Shown here piece after piece: positions 10,045 to 21,165 of a stretch of 64,000 nt of DNA. The notes under the pieces are model-generated. The model had not been told where the DNA came from and ran no database searches. It saw nothing but the letters and a program-made list of their open reading frames with translations. Each line of letters begins with the position of its first letter. The stretch's first letter is position 1. The DNA comes from Crossaster papposus (taxonomy: Eukaryota > Echinodermata > Asteroidea > Velatida > Solasteridae). Made by a program: the position numbers and the translations under genes. Where the stretch lies: positions 2,585,001 through 2,649,000 of the forward strand of contig JBAIAA010000251.1 of NCBI GenBank assembly GCA_037893245.1, in the 5' to 3' direction.

Positions 10045-10189
10045 CAACAGCTGTGTGTCCGAGTCCACAGCCTCTTGGAATGGAAAGTAAGACGATCACC
10101 GATGATCAGATCAGTGCGTCCAGTAGTGCGGCCTGTTGTCCTGCCTGTAAGGGACGACTGGATCTTGGCGGTGTATGGGTACCAACAAA
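10045..10189 (+). CDS. Exon 3, first part of the F5/8 type C (discoidin) domain
   Basis: Acceptor ttttctcttttggcag; reads TTAVCPSPQPLGMESKTITD, then DQISASSS and LDLGGVWVPTN. The opening Cys, PLGME and a D-Q-I-x-A-S-S run are the start of a discoidin (F5/8C) domain, a beta-sandwich that binds lipids, glycans or matrix ligands at the cell surface. The donor gtaggt after phase 2 joins AA to the T of the next exon (Asn). A short unusual Cys cluster (AACCPACKG) replaces the usual spacer. Confidence 0.8.
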
Positions 10190-10683
10190 GTAGGTATCCA
10201 AGGGAACTGTAGTTAACAGCCGCTCATGAACACCTATCACTAAAAGGAGTCGCCAATGATGTACGCACAAAATTTCGAGATTTCAGAGACCCCCGTACCG
10301 CATACGCATACAGATACACCCATATTTCTTTTTCACTACACTATTTTAGTACCATTTTATTGCTGTAGTATAGGTTGTCCCAGCTTTTTATAACAAAACA
10401 TATTTTTCATTCAAATTCTCCAACTCTGGCACATTGAATTTAGTCCGAGGGAAAAACGGAGGAAAGGCAAACTAGCACTGACAGTAAACCTACAAAAACA
10501 AAATACCGGTAACATTAATATCAAGTGTATTAAAACTTGAAAGATCAAAGGTCTTGAAGAGACTTCATTAGTTTAATCGTTTTTTCATTTTTTCATTTAA
10601 TCTCATTTTTCGCCAATGCCTCTCCTGATCAACGTGGGTTTGATTGCGGAGCGTGTTCATGTCATTGTTCTTATTTCCCATTA

Positions 10684-11039
10684 GGCATAAACCAAATGTT
10701 ATGTTGGCGTAACGGGCCCAAAAAATAGGGTAGGTAGGTAGGGATTTGTTTTAATTTGTTTTTTATTGTTTTCCTCTCAGCAATGAAAATGATATGTTTT
10801 CTAATTGTTTAAGCCGGTAGTGATACACGATAGCGTGTCCAGGTTCAATATCTATACAATCCACACACACAACAATGAGAAACGGTCAGAAATGGTTTCA
10901 AACGTATTTATAACTATATATATATATATATATAGATTTTAATCATTAAATTTCGTCCCTTAAAAAAAAAAATATCCAGGGTCGGCCGTATTTTTAGGGT
11001 CGGTCGGGTTACGCCAACATAACATTTTTTGTTTATGCC
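10684..11039. mobile_element. Harbinger-like MITE with TTA duplication, next to a splice acceptor
   Basis: Ends GGCATAAACCAAATGTTATG and CATAACATTTTTTGTTTATGCC, flanked by TTA at 10,681-10,683 and 11,040-11,042. Inverted arms of about 60 bp surround an AT-rich centre with a (TA)n run. The 3-bp TTA duplication fits PIF/Harbinger. Confidence 0.75.
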
Positions 11040-11056
11040 TTACTCTTGGTGCACAG

Positions 11057-11234
11057 TGACTACGATTCCTGGATCCAGGTTGACCTGACTAAAAGTACAG
11101 TGGTGTATGGTGTCATCACAAGAGGCGGGTGGCAGGGATTCTACAGTAGATACGTAAAGAAGTACAAGGCGTCCTATCAGAAAGATGTCATATCTGCACT
11201 TGAACACGTGACCGATGCAAACGGCAACGTCAAG
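11057..11234 (+). CDS. Exon 4, middle of the discoidin domain
   Basis: Reads DYDSWIQVDLTKSTVVYGVI then TRGGWQG...YVKKYKASYQKD...DANGNVK, with the W-x-Q-V-D-L and G-V-I-T-x-G cores of the family. Acceptor gcacag at 11,056 (phase 2), donor gtaatg at 11,235 (phase 0). The acceptor lies 17 bp past the end of a MITE whose target duplication supplies part of the pyrimidine tract. Confidence 0.85.
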
Positions 11235-11379
11235 GTAATGTTCTTGTTATGTTGCTGCCTTGACCCGCAACATTTTGCCATCGGCGTACCTCACAACAGT
11301 TCACTCGCTTATCAAGTTTTACCATTGGAGAAAACTACCAAGAATATTACTTATTATTTCAAAGTAAACAAAATAAATT

Positions 11380-11454
11380 GGCAAGGCGGGACTCGAACCT
11401 GCTGCGACCTCCGGAATACCGGACCGGGGCTCCACCAACTTAGCTATTTTGCCC
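11380..11454 (-). repeat. tRNA-like SINE head in intron 4
   Basis: On the minus strand a B box (GGTTCGAGTCC) and a degraded A box (tagctaagttgg) sit in a 75-bp tRNA-like body that begins gcaa and ends ttgcc. Related units lie at 19,063-19,135 and 19,422-19,492. The copy has three extra bases (ctg) by the T arm. It is a tRNA-derived repeat, not a working tRNA. Confidence 0.65.
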
Positions 11455-11571
11455 TATTTTTTCGGTCTCCCGAATTGTCAGTATCTTTGTTTGAGGGCGC
11501 TAGTCGGAAGTCATAAACACCAAACCGCCGTGAGTAGCACCCTCGGACCATTTGGGAGGCCGCCAACAAAA

Positions 11572-12060
11572 TATGTCTGATATCAATCAATTTCAAACGT
11601 TATGCTAACTCAATTAGTCTAGTGTGTGATTGAGTCAAGCACACATCAGACTAATTCAGTTAACATTAAGTTTGAAATTGATTGATTTCAGACAAATTCG
11701 ATCTGTGAATGCTGCCTTTCCTGCAACAGCTTAGATGAATTCGATTTATAATTACAAATATTCCCAAAACAATGTTTAAATAGAGTTACCAAAACTAGAA
11801 ATTGAACTTTTGAATTTTATTCAAATTCACAAACTATCACATTCCATTTCCAAGGGAAACATTCACACGCTTTTAATTTACCAAATCAATTCAGTAATTT
11901 ACCATTGAATTTAACTCACTTCAAAATTAGGTCACTCCAAACAATGGCTCGGGAATATTCGTCATTACAGATCAAATTCGTCTAAGCTGTTGCTTAGACG
12001 ATTTTGATTTGTAATGACGAATATTTTCGACATGGTGTTTACAAACGGTGACCAAACGTT
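11572..12060. repeat. Cluster of two large hairpins in intron 4
   Basis: The first hairpin, 11,572-11,695, has arms of about 55 bp (tcaatcaatttcaaacgtta against taagtttgaaattgattga). The second, 11,950-12,040, is a near-perfect palindrome around aagctgttgctt (aatattcgtcattaca against tgtaatgacgaatatt). Related pieces occur at 36,640-36,760 and 48,300-48,600. Confidence 0.75.
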
Positions 12061-12242
12061 CAAAGTGAATGATAAATGACTGCATTGGTTTGGTTAAAGC
12101 GTGTGATTTGTTTGGTGAATTTGAATCTAACATGTTTAAATTAGCCGGGAAAACCTATAATTTCAAGGAATTACCTCTCCTCTTCCAGTATTGTCCCGCT
12201 TATAACAAATAGTAAAACGTATGATCTTTGGTTTCGTTGCAG

Positions 12243-12389
12243 GAATTCAATGGTAACTACGATGACACCAACTCTGTCACTAATATGTTTGATGAGAGCG
12301 TGGTGGCGATTGTATTACGCATAGAGCCTACTGATTGGCATGGTCGTATTTTTCTGCAATTTGAATTGCTTGGATGTCGTCCTACTTAA
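12243..12389 (+). CDS. Exon 5, end of the discoidin domain and stop
   Basis: Acceptor ggtttcgttgcag (phase 0); reads EFNGNYDDTNSVTNMFDE, then SVVAIVLRIEPTDWHGRIF, then LQFELLGCRPT and TAA. The closing Cys pairs with that of exon 3, giving a complete single domain of about 150 residues over three exons. AATAAA at 12,398 implies a very short 3' UTR. The last codons survive also in copy A (871-903). Confidence 0.85.
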   Translation, partial: EFNGNYDDTNSVTNMFDESVVAIVLRIEPTDWHGRIFLQFELLGCRPT

Positions 12390-12397
12390 TTTGGCTA

Positions 12398-12403
12398 AAT
12401 AAA
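12398..12403 (+). terminator. Polyadenylation signal of the discoidin gene
   Basis: AATAAA nine bases past the TAA, exactly at the left edge of the foldback element that follows. Confidence 0.45.
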
Positions 12404-13008
12404 TGATATTCTGAAACTGAGTAGTAATTGCAAATTGCATTAAAATGAGGTTTTACCTAAAACTCATCACCAAACTATCCAGAATAACCGCTATAGACTC
12501 TACGCGTTAGGGCGGAGCCGGTGGCAATGTTTTGTATCACCTGGACAAATTCAAAAAGGGTAAACATTCTGTGCGTTCATCGTGGCTGAAAAAAAAAAAA
12601 AAAAACACCTCTGAAATACACTTTAAAATGTCCCGGGTCAGATTTGAACCGGATCAGGGTTCCATATGGGCCTGCCACTTTTCCTGGTTAGGATGAAACT
12701 TTTCGGGGGTAAAAATGACCCCTAAAAGGAGCCAACGAAGAGTCATTCTGACCCGGAAGAGTGTTGGGCCCCTGATCCACATCAAATCTGACGTGGGACT
12801 TTTTAAAGTGTATTTTAGAGACGTTCTTTGTTTTGCCTTTCAGCCACGATAAACGCACAAAATGTTTGTTTTTTCCAGGCGATACAAAACATTGCCTTCT
12901 GGCTCCGCCTTATAACGCGCAGAGTTGATCTATTTCTGGCTAATTAGGTAATGGACTTGATGCCTCATTTTGATGCAATACGCAAGCACTCTGTTTCAGA
13001 ATAGCATC
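12403..13008. mobile_element. Foldback element abutting the stop of copy B
   Basis: Arms of about 250 bp (gatattctgaaactgag on the left, ctgtttcagaatagc on the right) run inward through gcattaaaatgag, ggcggagcc and gatacaaaac to a short centre. The same element is at 904-1,420 in copy A. Confidence 0.75.
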
Positions 13009-14485
13009 CATTCTCCTTTCGAATTTGAATGCTGTTCGAGCGGATAATAATTTCGATGATTATTTTGTTGAAATTGCATGTTGCAAGAGTATTTTTTGGG
13101 GGCGTAATTAGACAACAAAATTGAACAATAACAGACCAGCGCTAAAGTTCGCGCGAAACCAAACTATGCAGTGATTAAGTATTAAACGCCTATTTAAATA
13201 AACAAAACGAATTGTGGCACTATATATGACTAAAACTAAAATATACTATTTAGTGCGGTGAACAAATTCCTTTAAACATGGTTTCGTTGTGTGCTTATAA
13301 TAGCTTGTGAGAAAAGAAACATATTGATGTATTAATTTTGAAAACGTAACTTTTCGTACAAGACGTCTAAATTATATTTTGATTGTTGGTCTAGATCATT
13401 TTGGGAGTAATGATTACTTTAAAACCATTTTAGTTTAAAATGTTATCGTCTTACTCAGTAGTTTATTATTATCATTGTTTGTCTAAATACCTAAAATGTA
13501 AATACTTGTACCGTGTAAACAAATCAGTTCATCTTAAATGTATGCACAAATATTAATAGTTGCGGTACTTAATATGATTAAATTGACTGTTTAGCGAAGT
13601 CAAAGTTATAAGATCAATGTACTCTAATTTTGATAAAGTGTTTGACAAAAACGTTTATTTTTGTAGAAGTCCAAATACTATACGTATTGAGTGTGGTCGC
13701 CGGAGTAATAGCTACGTTTATCTTACCGTCAACATCATATAGCTCATTCTGTTGACATATTAACTCACCACTTATTCAAGAAAACTGCGGAAAAGAGGTT
13801 AACAGAAAGTAATCAAGTTTATAACCTATTTTTGTTTATTGCCGTTTTTATGCACCGCGTGTAGAGAAGTTACGAAAAAGAAGAAAATGTAACAGTTGTA
13901 TGTGACGTTCAATATACAAAGGACCTTATTGACGAGAAAGCCACGAGTATTTTTTGAAAATGTTGCATAAAACAACAAGGTAAATGTTTAATCAAACAAA
14001 ATGTGTATTCATCTGAGAAGACTGGTATTAATTGGTAATTAATTTTAGGTCATTTATATCCCCAAGTTGCAAACAAGAAATTGTTGCCTCACTTCCAATT
14101 ATGGCCGACTCGTAAATAAAGCCCATACTCTTAGACATTCCAAAAATCTGATATTTATGCCTTGCTCATTATTCATAAAGCATGTAGGCCTAGATATAGA
14201 TGACACTAATAATTCGTCTACAGATAATTTAATAACAATTGTTGGCAATGTGGAATACTAAGTCGTAAATGTGTGGAATTCCTGGCATTGAGAGTTGTAA
14301 AGAAGATTTTTTGTTTAAAGGTGGTATGCTCGCCTATTATTTCTAACAATGTATTTTTTGCATGCATGACTACGCATCATTGGCAACAAACGTAGAGGAA
14401 TTTTATGTCAACGCGAGTTAAAATAATAGTCTGAACTGTTTGGCCCAAACCCCCGGGAAGTAAACGCACTTATAAGCACTTAATT
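13009..14485 (+). repeat. Tandem duplication, copy B, 3' flank
   Basis: From about 13,271 it matches copy A 1,425-1,675 and 5,037-5,775. No gene seen. The open frame of 64 codons at 14,067 lies in this non-coding flank. Confidence 0.65.
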
Positions 14486-15464
14486 GTTTTTAAGGAATAC
14501 AGTGATCCAGTGAATGTCCGACACAATTCTGAAACAACAGACAAGCAATGCTAACCGTCAGCAACAGATCATTATTTTGCGACCAACTCCGTTTTCATTT
14601 TCTTTAAAAGTTGCGCATTTATGTCATACTATAAATATGTTGCGCAATTTAACTCAAAATAAAAGTGTTATAACTTCAGTGTTTTACGCATAAATGACCT
14701 GTCACAGAAGCGTTTCTTTAAAACTGGTATGGTTTAAATTATTTTAGTGTGATTTATTAATTGCTTTGTTGAAGGTCCCTGTTAATTTCTATCATGTGCC
14801 ATTTTAGTCTACTCGCTTGACCATCTCCATATAAGGCATTAATGTCATGTTTTGTCAACCGTTTCGTATCTATATAATGCCGCATCGTATCATCATTGAT
14901 TAATGAGTTTATGTTGAAGGGCATCGTTAATGTATGCATTATATAGCAGCTTAAACCCCTCGAAAGCTTATATAGCCACCACATCACTGAAATAATGCCT
15001 AGAGTGAGACAGATGAGAGAAATATTTGGGGGATTTGTGCCTTTGATGATACAAGTTTGACATTAGGCACACAGTCAGGGTATGTCATGAGAACGATATT
15101 TGTGCCATCGCAGATTTGCCCTTCAAAAACATATATGTAGAATAAAAAACAAACTTTCAAACTTTTAAAAAGTGGCTTGTTTTTCTACCTCATGAGACAA
15201 ATCTGCAATGGCCCTGTAGCCAAATATCTTCCTCGTGTCGTACTATGACGGTGTATGTGCCAAATTTCATGCTTGTTTCGTCAAAGGCGCAATCGCATCA
15301 CCTATCTACCGTACTTAACAGGCGAGTTGATTTCTCCAATATAACCTGGTTTCTCCGAAATGTTGTATCTCCAACAACCTTAGCCCGTTTGCCCGTGTTT
15401 AGTTGTTGCGCGCAGCTAGCTCTGCAAAGACGAGTTGGTGTAGTGTTTTCCCCTTTGATTTCAA
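14486..15464. other. Intergenic, no gene seen
   Basis: AT-rich, with no long repeat structure found. Open frames are 60-80 codons and unrecognisable. Confidence 0.35.
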
Positions 15465-15730
15465 AGAAGCGTAGTTTTTGCAGGTAATTAACTGTTTGCC
15501 AAAATGACGCACATCCTCACTAGATTTGAGGCTAATATACTGACAAATGTTCGATACACTGAAATAAAAAACGTCCCCGCGCTGCGGCACCATAACCTAA
15601 CGATGCTGCAGCGGGACTAGACTAGACCGTAATACGGTGCGGCCGCGCCGGTTGGCTGTAGCTCGCACTGCCCCGGAAGATCGGCCACACAATGCTATTG
15701 AAAGTCTGCACATTTCGCGCAATGCGTACA
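15465..15730. repeat. Dispersed repeat, copy 2 (copy 1 at 2,965-3,235)
   Basis: Same orientation and order of words as copy 1 (ttgcaggtaatta, cctcactagatttgaggc, gtccccgcgc, tgcacatttcgcgc). Confidence 0.6.
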
Positions 15731-16099
15731 CCCCTACAGTAACACACACCACCACGGCCACTTGTGTTTACACACTTTTTTTGTTGCTACAATTATCAGC
15801 AATTATTCCCGTTTCTTCGTGAAAACGAATTGTTCAGTTTACTTACTGTTAACTTACTTTTACAATTCACAGCGCCGTGTAATTTGTCATAGGAGGGGGA
15901 GCGAGTCTAAAATCACACTCTTCCTGCTTTTACGCCATTTCGATAAATATGGTGTTTTGCACAACAAGCGCGTCTCTTCGTGAAAACGAAAAATGCATTA
16001 CACCTATTTAGATGCCTGCCTCTTACAACATTAATGTTAAGACATTACACAGATTAAGCTCCTATAATCAAGCCAGTATTATTGAGTGAGATGTTTTAA

Positions 16100-16404
16100 A
16101 GGTAGGACACACCATTGTTGATTGCTTGAATTATCATGATCGGGTGAATTGATAGTAAAGTAAAGTATAGTAAATATCGTTTAACTGACTTGTCCACAGT
16201 TTTACAATCATGGATGCTGAGGAAAGCAAAACAAAAATCATTCATTTTCAACCGGCGTTGGGTAGTTGCTCTTATGTTGTTCTAGTATTACAGGATATAT
16301 AACGCAATCATTTTGCTGGATGCCTACAATCATTATTTACTTTCAAATAAGTAAGATTTTTAGGTAGTAAATTGTTTCGATATCTGCAAATGGTGTATTG
16401 ACCT
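16100..16404. mobile_element. TTAA-flanked MITE (AGGTAGG family), copy 1
   Basis: TTAA on both sides (16,096-16,099; 16,405-16,408), ends aggtaggacacaccatt and aatggtgtattgacct. The interior holds tttacaatcatggatgctga, shared with other copies. TTAA duplications point to Kolobok or piggyBac. Confidence 0.75.
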
Positions 16405-17071
16405 TTAAAGCAAAACATATCGAAATTAAAAACATTGTCATTTTCAAAAAGCTCGACCCTTTATACATAAATTAATTTGGTGAATTAATTTCACCAGATA
16501 TGGTTTGAAACCATGCGTCAGCAAAGAAAACTCACAAGACCCCAAAATGTGCATTATGTTTACTTTCCCCTCTAAACAGAACACATATCAATTGAAAAAA
16601 AGGTACGTAACAGTAGTCAAAGAACACTACCATCAATGTATTTTCTGTGCTGTCTAATCCACTCAATATGAGCAAACTTGGATGGAAGTGTTTTTCGATT
16701 TTTGTTTACGTAATCGCTCATTCCTCCGGGATTACTAAACGGAATCAAATGCGTTTTTCTTTACATCATAGCCAACTAATTTGACTTTATTTTGTGCTTT
16801 GAATTGTTCGATTCCAACACTTATTGCGAAGTTGCGATCACCTGAAGGAGCGTTGTATTTTTTTGAGACACCCAGTATTATTAATTGTCATAGTATTGTG
16901 TTAACAAAAACCCAATGGATCAATTCATGCACGCGTGCGCCTAAATACGCCCGGAGGCAAGAAACGAAAGCGCCCCATTGAAAATGCAGGCTACAGCATC
17001 CAAAAAGTTGGGTGATTTGGTCTTAATTTCTCCAGTATTTGTTCCAGTTTTCTTTCTGAACGAAACATATT

Positions 17072-17360
17072 ATTATTAATATTGTTATTATTATTTTTTT
17101 CTGGTAATGAAACCAAGGATCCCTCAAAAGCGCCCTCGGCACTGTAGCTCGTAAGCCTGAAGAAACCTGTAGAGAGAAGACACTGAGAAACAGTTTTAGA
17201 GGTGGGAGGAAAAAAAAACAGAAGAATATCCCTGGGAAAGAAAACCCACCGAGTCAGGCATGGACTGGAAACCCAATCAACACATTGGCCCAGGCCGGAT
17301 TCAAACCCGGTTTATAGTGGTAAAAGGCGAGGAAAGAACCGCTACGCCAACCTGACTCCC
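17072..17360 (-). mobile_element. tRNA-derived SINE, family 1, copy 1
   Basis: On the minus strand: a tRNA-like head with A box (ggttggcgtagcgg) and B box (GGTTTGAATCC, degraded), a body, then a (TAA)n tail near 17,072-17,100. Full-length relatives lie at 21,502 and 53,068, with a 3' part at 63,850. Confidence 0.75.
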
Positions 17361-18578
17361 AAGATATAGGGTTTTAAGCTGAAACTACCGGACCAAATCA
17401 AGATAGCTTGGTATCAATTTTCTTCTAGAAAGATTCTCCATCAATTTGGTAAAGGTAGTTTTGGTCTCCGGGTAGTTGAAGTATGCTTGTCCGTTGAGAA
17501 ATGCTTGTCCGGTTTTTTACGGGGCCACCCTGATTCAGTCGGTTTCTTGATCGCAGTACGTACAGAGTTGCACAAACAAACATATTCTTCTTGAGTTGCA
17601 CAAACAAACATATTCTTCTTCTTCTTTCGTATGATGAGCAACTTGACTTGTTGCTGCATACATCGGTTTGATGACATTAGTGGAAACAGGGTGCACCGCG
17701 TGAAGGTTGTCATCGCCCACTCCAACAAACATATTAATAATTGTGTATGACAATCGATGGGTTCTTTTGGAAGAGTTACAAGTCCCAAGGCTTATTCACA
17801 ATAATGTTTGACCCACGGGAATGATTATATAATTTGGACGTCAATCCCTCACACACAACAACTACCATAAGCTCTATAGTAAAAACGACAATCCAATTCA
17901 ATAAGAACTCCGAATCGATTTGTTTTGTTATTTATTATACAGTGTTCACATCAATAAGCCGTTTAGACCTACTACTAAATGCTCGCATAATGTGGCAACA
18001 ATTTCGGTGTAATGGTTTATTGTCAGTGAACGCCCAACGCATTGTACTGGGCCGAGGTTGTCCTGTCATTAGAAGACAATAAGGGTCCTTCAATCTTAGT
18101 GGGAAGTTTCCATTAAGCCTTGCCCTGAGTGACTATTGATTACGGACCCCGTTATGGCCAGGTACCTCTTTCTCTGAACTGTCAAAAATCATCAGATGTT
18201 TGCGTTTGATGTCTCATTTCAAAGTAGACCAAGTCGCATAAGGCATTTTGACAGACAACTTGTAGGCAACCAAATAAGCCAAACCTTTAAATTATGTGTC
18301 CTAACCCCACACACTGAGTCGCAATCTGCCAGAACTACTTTTTTAGCAATACATTTTTTAACAGTGTCCTATACAATAGAAATCAATGGAAACAGTCAAA
18401 CCTTTCATCCAAATAACAACTATTCATTATAAGGTGTCACCCTGAGTGATACACCAAAATTATGAGCAAATGATGTGCTTTCCACTGCATGTAAAAAACG
18501 ATATCTGAAAACGTGTCCTTAAGACTCATTTCGAGGGATTCGGTCACAGATTCGTATTCCTCATTTTGTTACCAACAG
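17361..18578. other. Intergenic
   Basis: Contains a short direct repeat (gttgcacaaacaaacatatt, twice at about 17,573-17,615). No gene recognised. Part of the right end may be the intron upstream of the RERG-like exon. Confidence 0.35.
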
Positions 18579-18859
18579 GATGACACTATTAATAGAGAGG
18601 GTCGTGTGAGATGGGGTAAAGAATTGTTGCTTGTGTACAGCGTGACGGACAGACAGAGTTACGATGATATCACCGCCATTAAGAACTACTTGGATGAGAT
18701 CAAAAGGCGCGGAATGTCTCCATGGTGACATGCGCGTTTTTCGAGCTCTCGGCGTGCAGGGGCGACGATAACATCGATGAGGCCTTCCACGAGCTGTTCC
18801 GCGAAAGGCCACTGAGGGCAGCAAACAGCACCGGCGGCGGAGCTCTATTCAGCAGATGA
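18579..18859 (+). pseudogene. RERG-like Ras GTPase last exon, internal deletion
   Basis: After an acceptor (gttaccaacag) the exon reads DDTINREGRVRW, LLLVYSVTDRQSYDDI and NYLDEIKRRG, like the segment that follows DTAGQ in RERG/RASL-type GTPases. It then jumps frame to VTCAFFELSACRGDDN, IDEAFHELFRER and a stop at 18,857-18,859, like the family's C terminus. About 30 residues holding the G4 motif (N-K-x-D) are missing, so it could not bind guanine normally. No upstream exons with the P-loop are seen. It is probably a dead copy or duplicated last exon of a host gene. Confidence 0.65.
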
Positions 18860-18989
18860 AAACAGTTCTGAATAAAACCTTCACCAACATTTACTAACAG
18901 CAGACAATGACTCGACTGACATTGTGTACAATACAATGTAGATCCGGGAACATTTGTTAAACTGTAATCATTGTGTTTCGCTTTTGAAT

Positions 18990-19262
18990 CATTTTGGGCA
19001 AATAAACCACAAGGGAAACCGACTAGGTAAATTTGCATACATTTCAAACTGAACAAAGAAATTGGCAAGGCGGGACTCGAACCTGCGACCTCCGGAATAA
19101 CGGCCCGGCGCTCTACCAACTGAGAGATCTTGCCCTTTGTCGGCAGTGTCCACAATTGTGGGTATCTTTGTTCGGGGTTCGAATCCCGGCTTGCCAATTT
19201 CTGTATTCACTTTGAACAAATGTGCAGAAGTCAGTTTTTTCCTTGTGGTTTATTTGTGTATT
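18990..19262. repeat. Palindromic element carrying inverted tRNA-like units
   Basis: Outer arms aataaaccacaagggaaa and ttttccttgtggtttattt are inverted copies. Inside, a complete tRNA-like unit on the minus strand (19,063-19,135) faces a partial plus-strand one (19,165-19,197, GGTTCGAATCC then ttgccaa). This looks like a fold-back built from two head-to-head SINE heads. Confidence 0.65.
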
Positions 19263-19421
19263 ATAAGGTAAAGATCGTATACTTATTGAGTGATCCCCAC
19301 AATGTCGCTTCCCAGGTAAACAATGGGCGTGATCTCTGCCCACATCACATTATGTTGTTTGTGACTTCTGACTAGCGCCCTCGAACAAAATATTGACAAT
19401 TTGGGAGACCACCAACATAGA

Positions 19422-19492
19422 GCAAGATAGCCCAGTTGGTAGAGCGCCGGTCCGGTATTCCGGAGGTCGCAGGTTCGAGTCCCGCCTTGCCA
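19422..19492 (+). repeat. tRNA-like SINE head
   Basis: About 71 bp with A box TAGCCCAGTTGG, B box GGTTCGAGTCC and complementary ends (gcaag / cttgc). The anticodon arm is irregular (CCGG stem with a 9-base loop), so it is probably not a functional tRNA. It is preceded by a block (ctagcgccctcgaac) also seen inverted at 11,490-11,510. Confidence 0.6.
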
Positions 19493-19693
19493 ATTTCGTT
19501 GTTCAGTTTGAAATAGTGTGTATAATTTATTTAAGTGTAATGATTGGAGTATACACACTTGGCTGAAAACATATAAACTAGCAATTGCTTATTAAGCAGA
19601 AACAACAAGCAAAATGCTTATCAAACAAAAACAAAAGCAATTGCTTAGAAATATATACAAACTGGTTGCTTTGCCTAACAGCTTTTTTCTTAA

Positions 19694-19900
19694 AGGTAAA
19701 CCATTGGTAATCGCTTGAATTGTCATGAATAGGTGAATTTAGGAGGTTGTAATTTAAAGTAAATATAATTTAACTGACCTGTCCGAAGTTTTACAATCAT
19801 GGATGCTGAGAAAAGCAAGAACAACAGCGGTCGTTTTTAACCGGCGTCGGGCAGTGGTTCTTATGTTATTGTTTTCGGAAATCGCCGTTTGGCGATCGTA
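19694..19900. mobile_element. TTAA MITE (AGGTAGG family), truncated copy 2
   Basis: TTAA at 19,690 and the left half of the family (tttacaatcatggatgctga, accggcgtcgggcagt). It breaks off near an inner hairpin (gccgtttggcgatcg), and no right end is seen. Confidence 0.6.
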
Positions 19901-20301
19901 TAATTATATGCACAACTGAACTGAAGCGCGCAATTGGTGCACAAATATTTAAAAAAAGCTTGTTCACAATGTGTAAAGGCCTGCCAATGCAAAAACAAAC
20001 ATATAATTTATTCATAGTATACAGTACCTGGTCTTCCTTCAAAATTCGTTCGGAAATTAAAATAAATAAATTAAAGTATGCACGCCAAATATTGTAGTGT
20101 TGGATTGGCACCATGCGGATAATTCACTCACCGTGTTACACATGGAAACAGTTAATACCTGCAGGATTTAGTTGCCATTTCTGGTCCTTTTAATGAAAGC
20201 TGTATAGCGTTTTCTGCAAAGGGAATGGTCAATCCTGGCTTATGAAAAAAACTCCCGGTACAATAGGTCCATCATAATACCCCGATTTGTGTCCTAACTC
20301 T

Positions 20302-20768
20302 AATGGCCCATTTACACAGGGCTGCGACCTTTGTGCCACCTTTGAGCGACCAACATTTGACCATTGAGTCAATGGTCGCCTAAACCCAGAAAATCGTGTT
20401 TCTATGTAACAGCTCCAGCGATCATTGTGCCTTCCTTAAACTATTTACATGGCGATCTGCGAGCACGACCATTGGGCAACCACTGTGCCTCCACTCTGCA
20501 ACCACGGCAATGCTTGAAACCCCCTTCTGCCTCCTTTGAGCATTCTGTGAGCAACCAATTCCACGGCGACCTCTGTACGACTGTTTTGAACATGTTCACA
20601 CATTTACGGCGACCATGACGTATATGGAGATGTCTGCACCTCCTGTGTACCACCTTTGAACGACCTAAGCAACCATTCTGCCTCCTTTGAGCCTCCAACG
20701 GCGACCCGGCAAATTGTATGGTTCCACAAGGGAGACACAAAGATCGCCATCTTGTGTAAAGTGGCTTT
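20302..20768. mobile_element. MITE with ends GGCCCATTTACACAGG
   Basis: Ends aatggcccatttacacaggg and cttgtgtaaagtggctt are imperfect inverted repeats. The interior is full of gcgacc / ggtcgc words in both orientations. No protein. Open frames here come from the repeat. Confidence 0.55.
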
Positions 20769-20836
20769 AGGCATACGACATAATGTATGTTGCATCTAAT
20801 GTGTGTGTTGTAAATTCTTGGAAGACACTTGATACT

Positions 20837-21165
20837 AACCGGTGTAGCGGTTCGCGATTTGTTTGTTCAGGAGCTGAGTGGTGCGTGAATGTGTATTCAT
20901 GAGAAAGAACGGTGGCAACTCATAATACACTAGACAGAATTATAAAGAACGGCTTCTTCAACCAACTCGCTAATAGCATAGTTGGTAGAGAGGAGAGCTA
21001 TGGATAGAAAGGTATGTGGGTCGAATCCCGCTATCGTTAACGTTTGTCCTTTTTTTCGACAAATTATTTTAACCTTAGAACAAGGTTGAAGGGAAAACCG
21101 GGTTGGGTACATAAGTGCCTTAAAAAAAGGACATAAAATGCAACACGAACCGCTACACTGGTTAG
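20837..21165. mobile_element. TIR element enclosing a tRNA-like sequence
   Basis: Ends actaaccggtgtagcggttc and gaaccgctacactggttagt are inverted. Between them lies a tRNA-like stretch (20,966-21,045: tagcatagttgg A box, gggtcgaatcc B box). Either a SINE inserted in a MITE or a chimeric element. Confidence 0.55.

Noticed and set aside
19422-19492. A functional tRNA gene
   Set aside because: A and B boxes are good but the anticodon arm does not fold properly, and similar units recur inside repeats.
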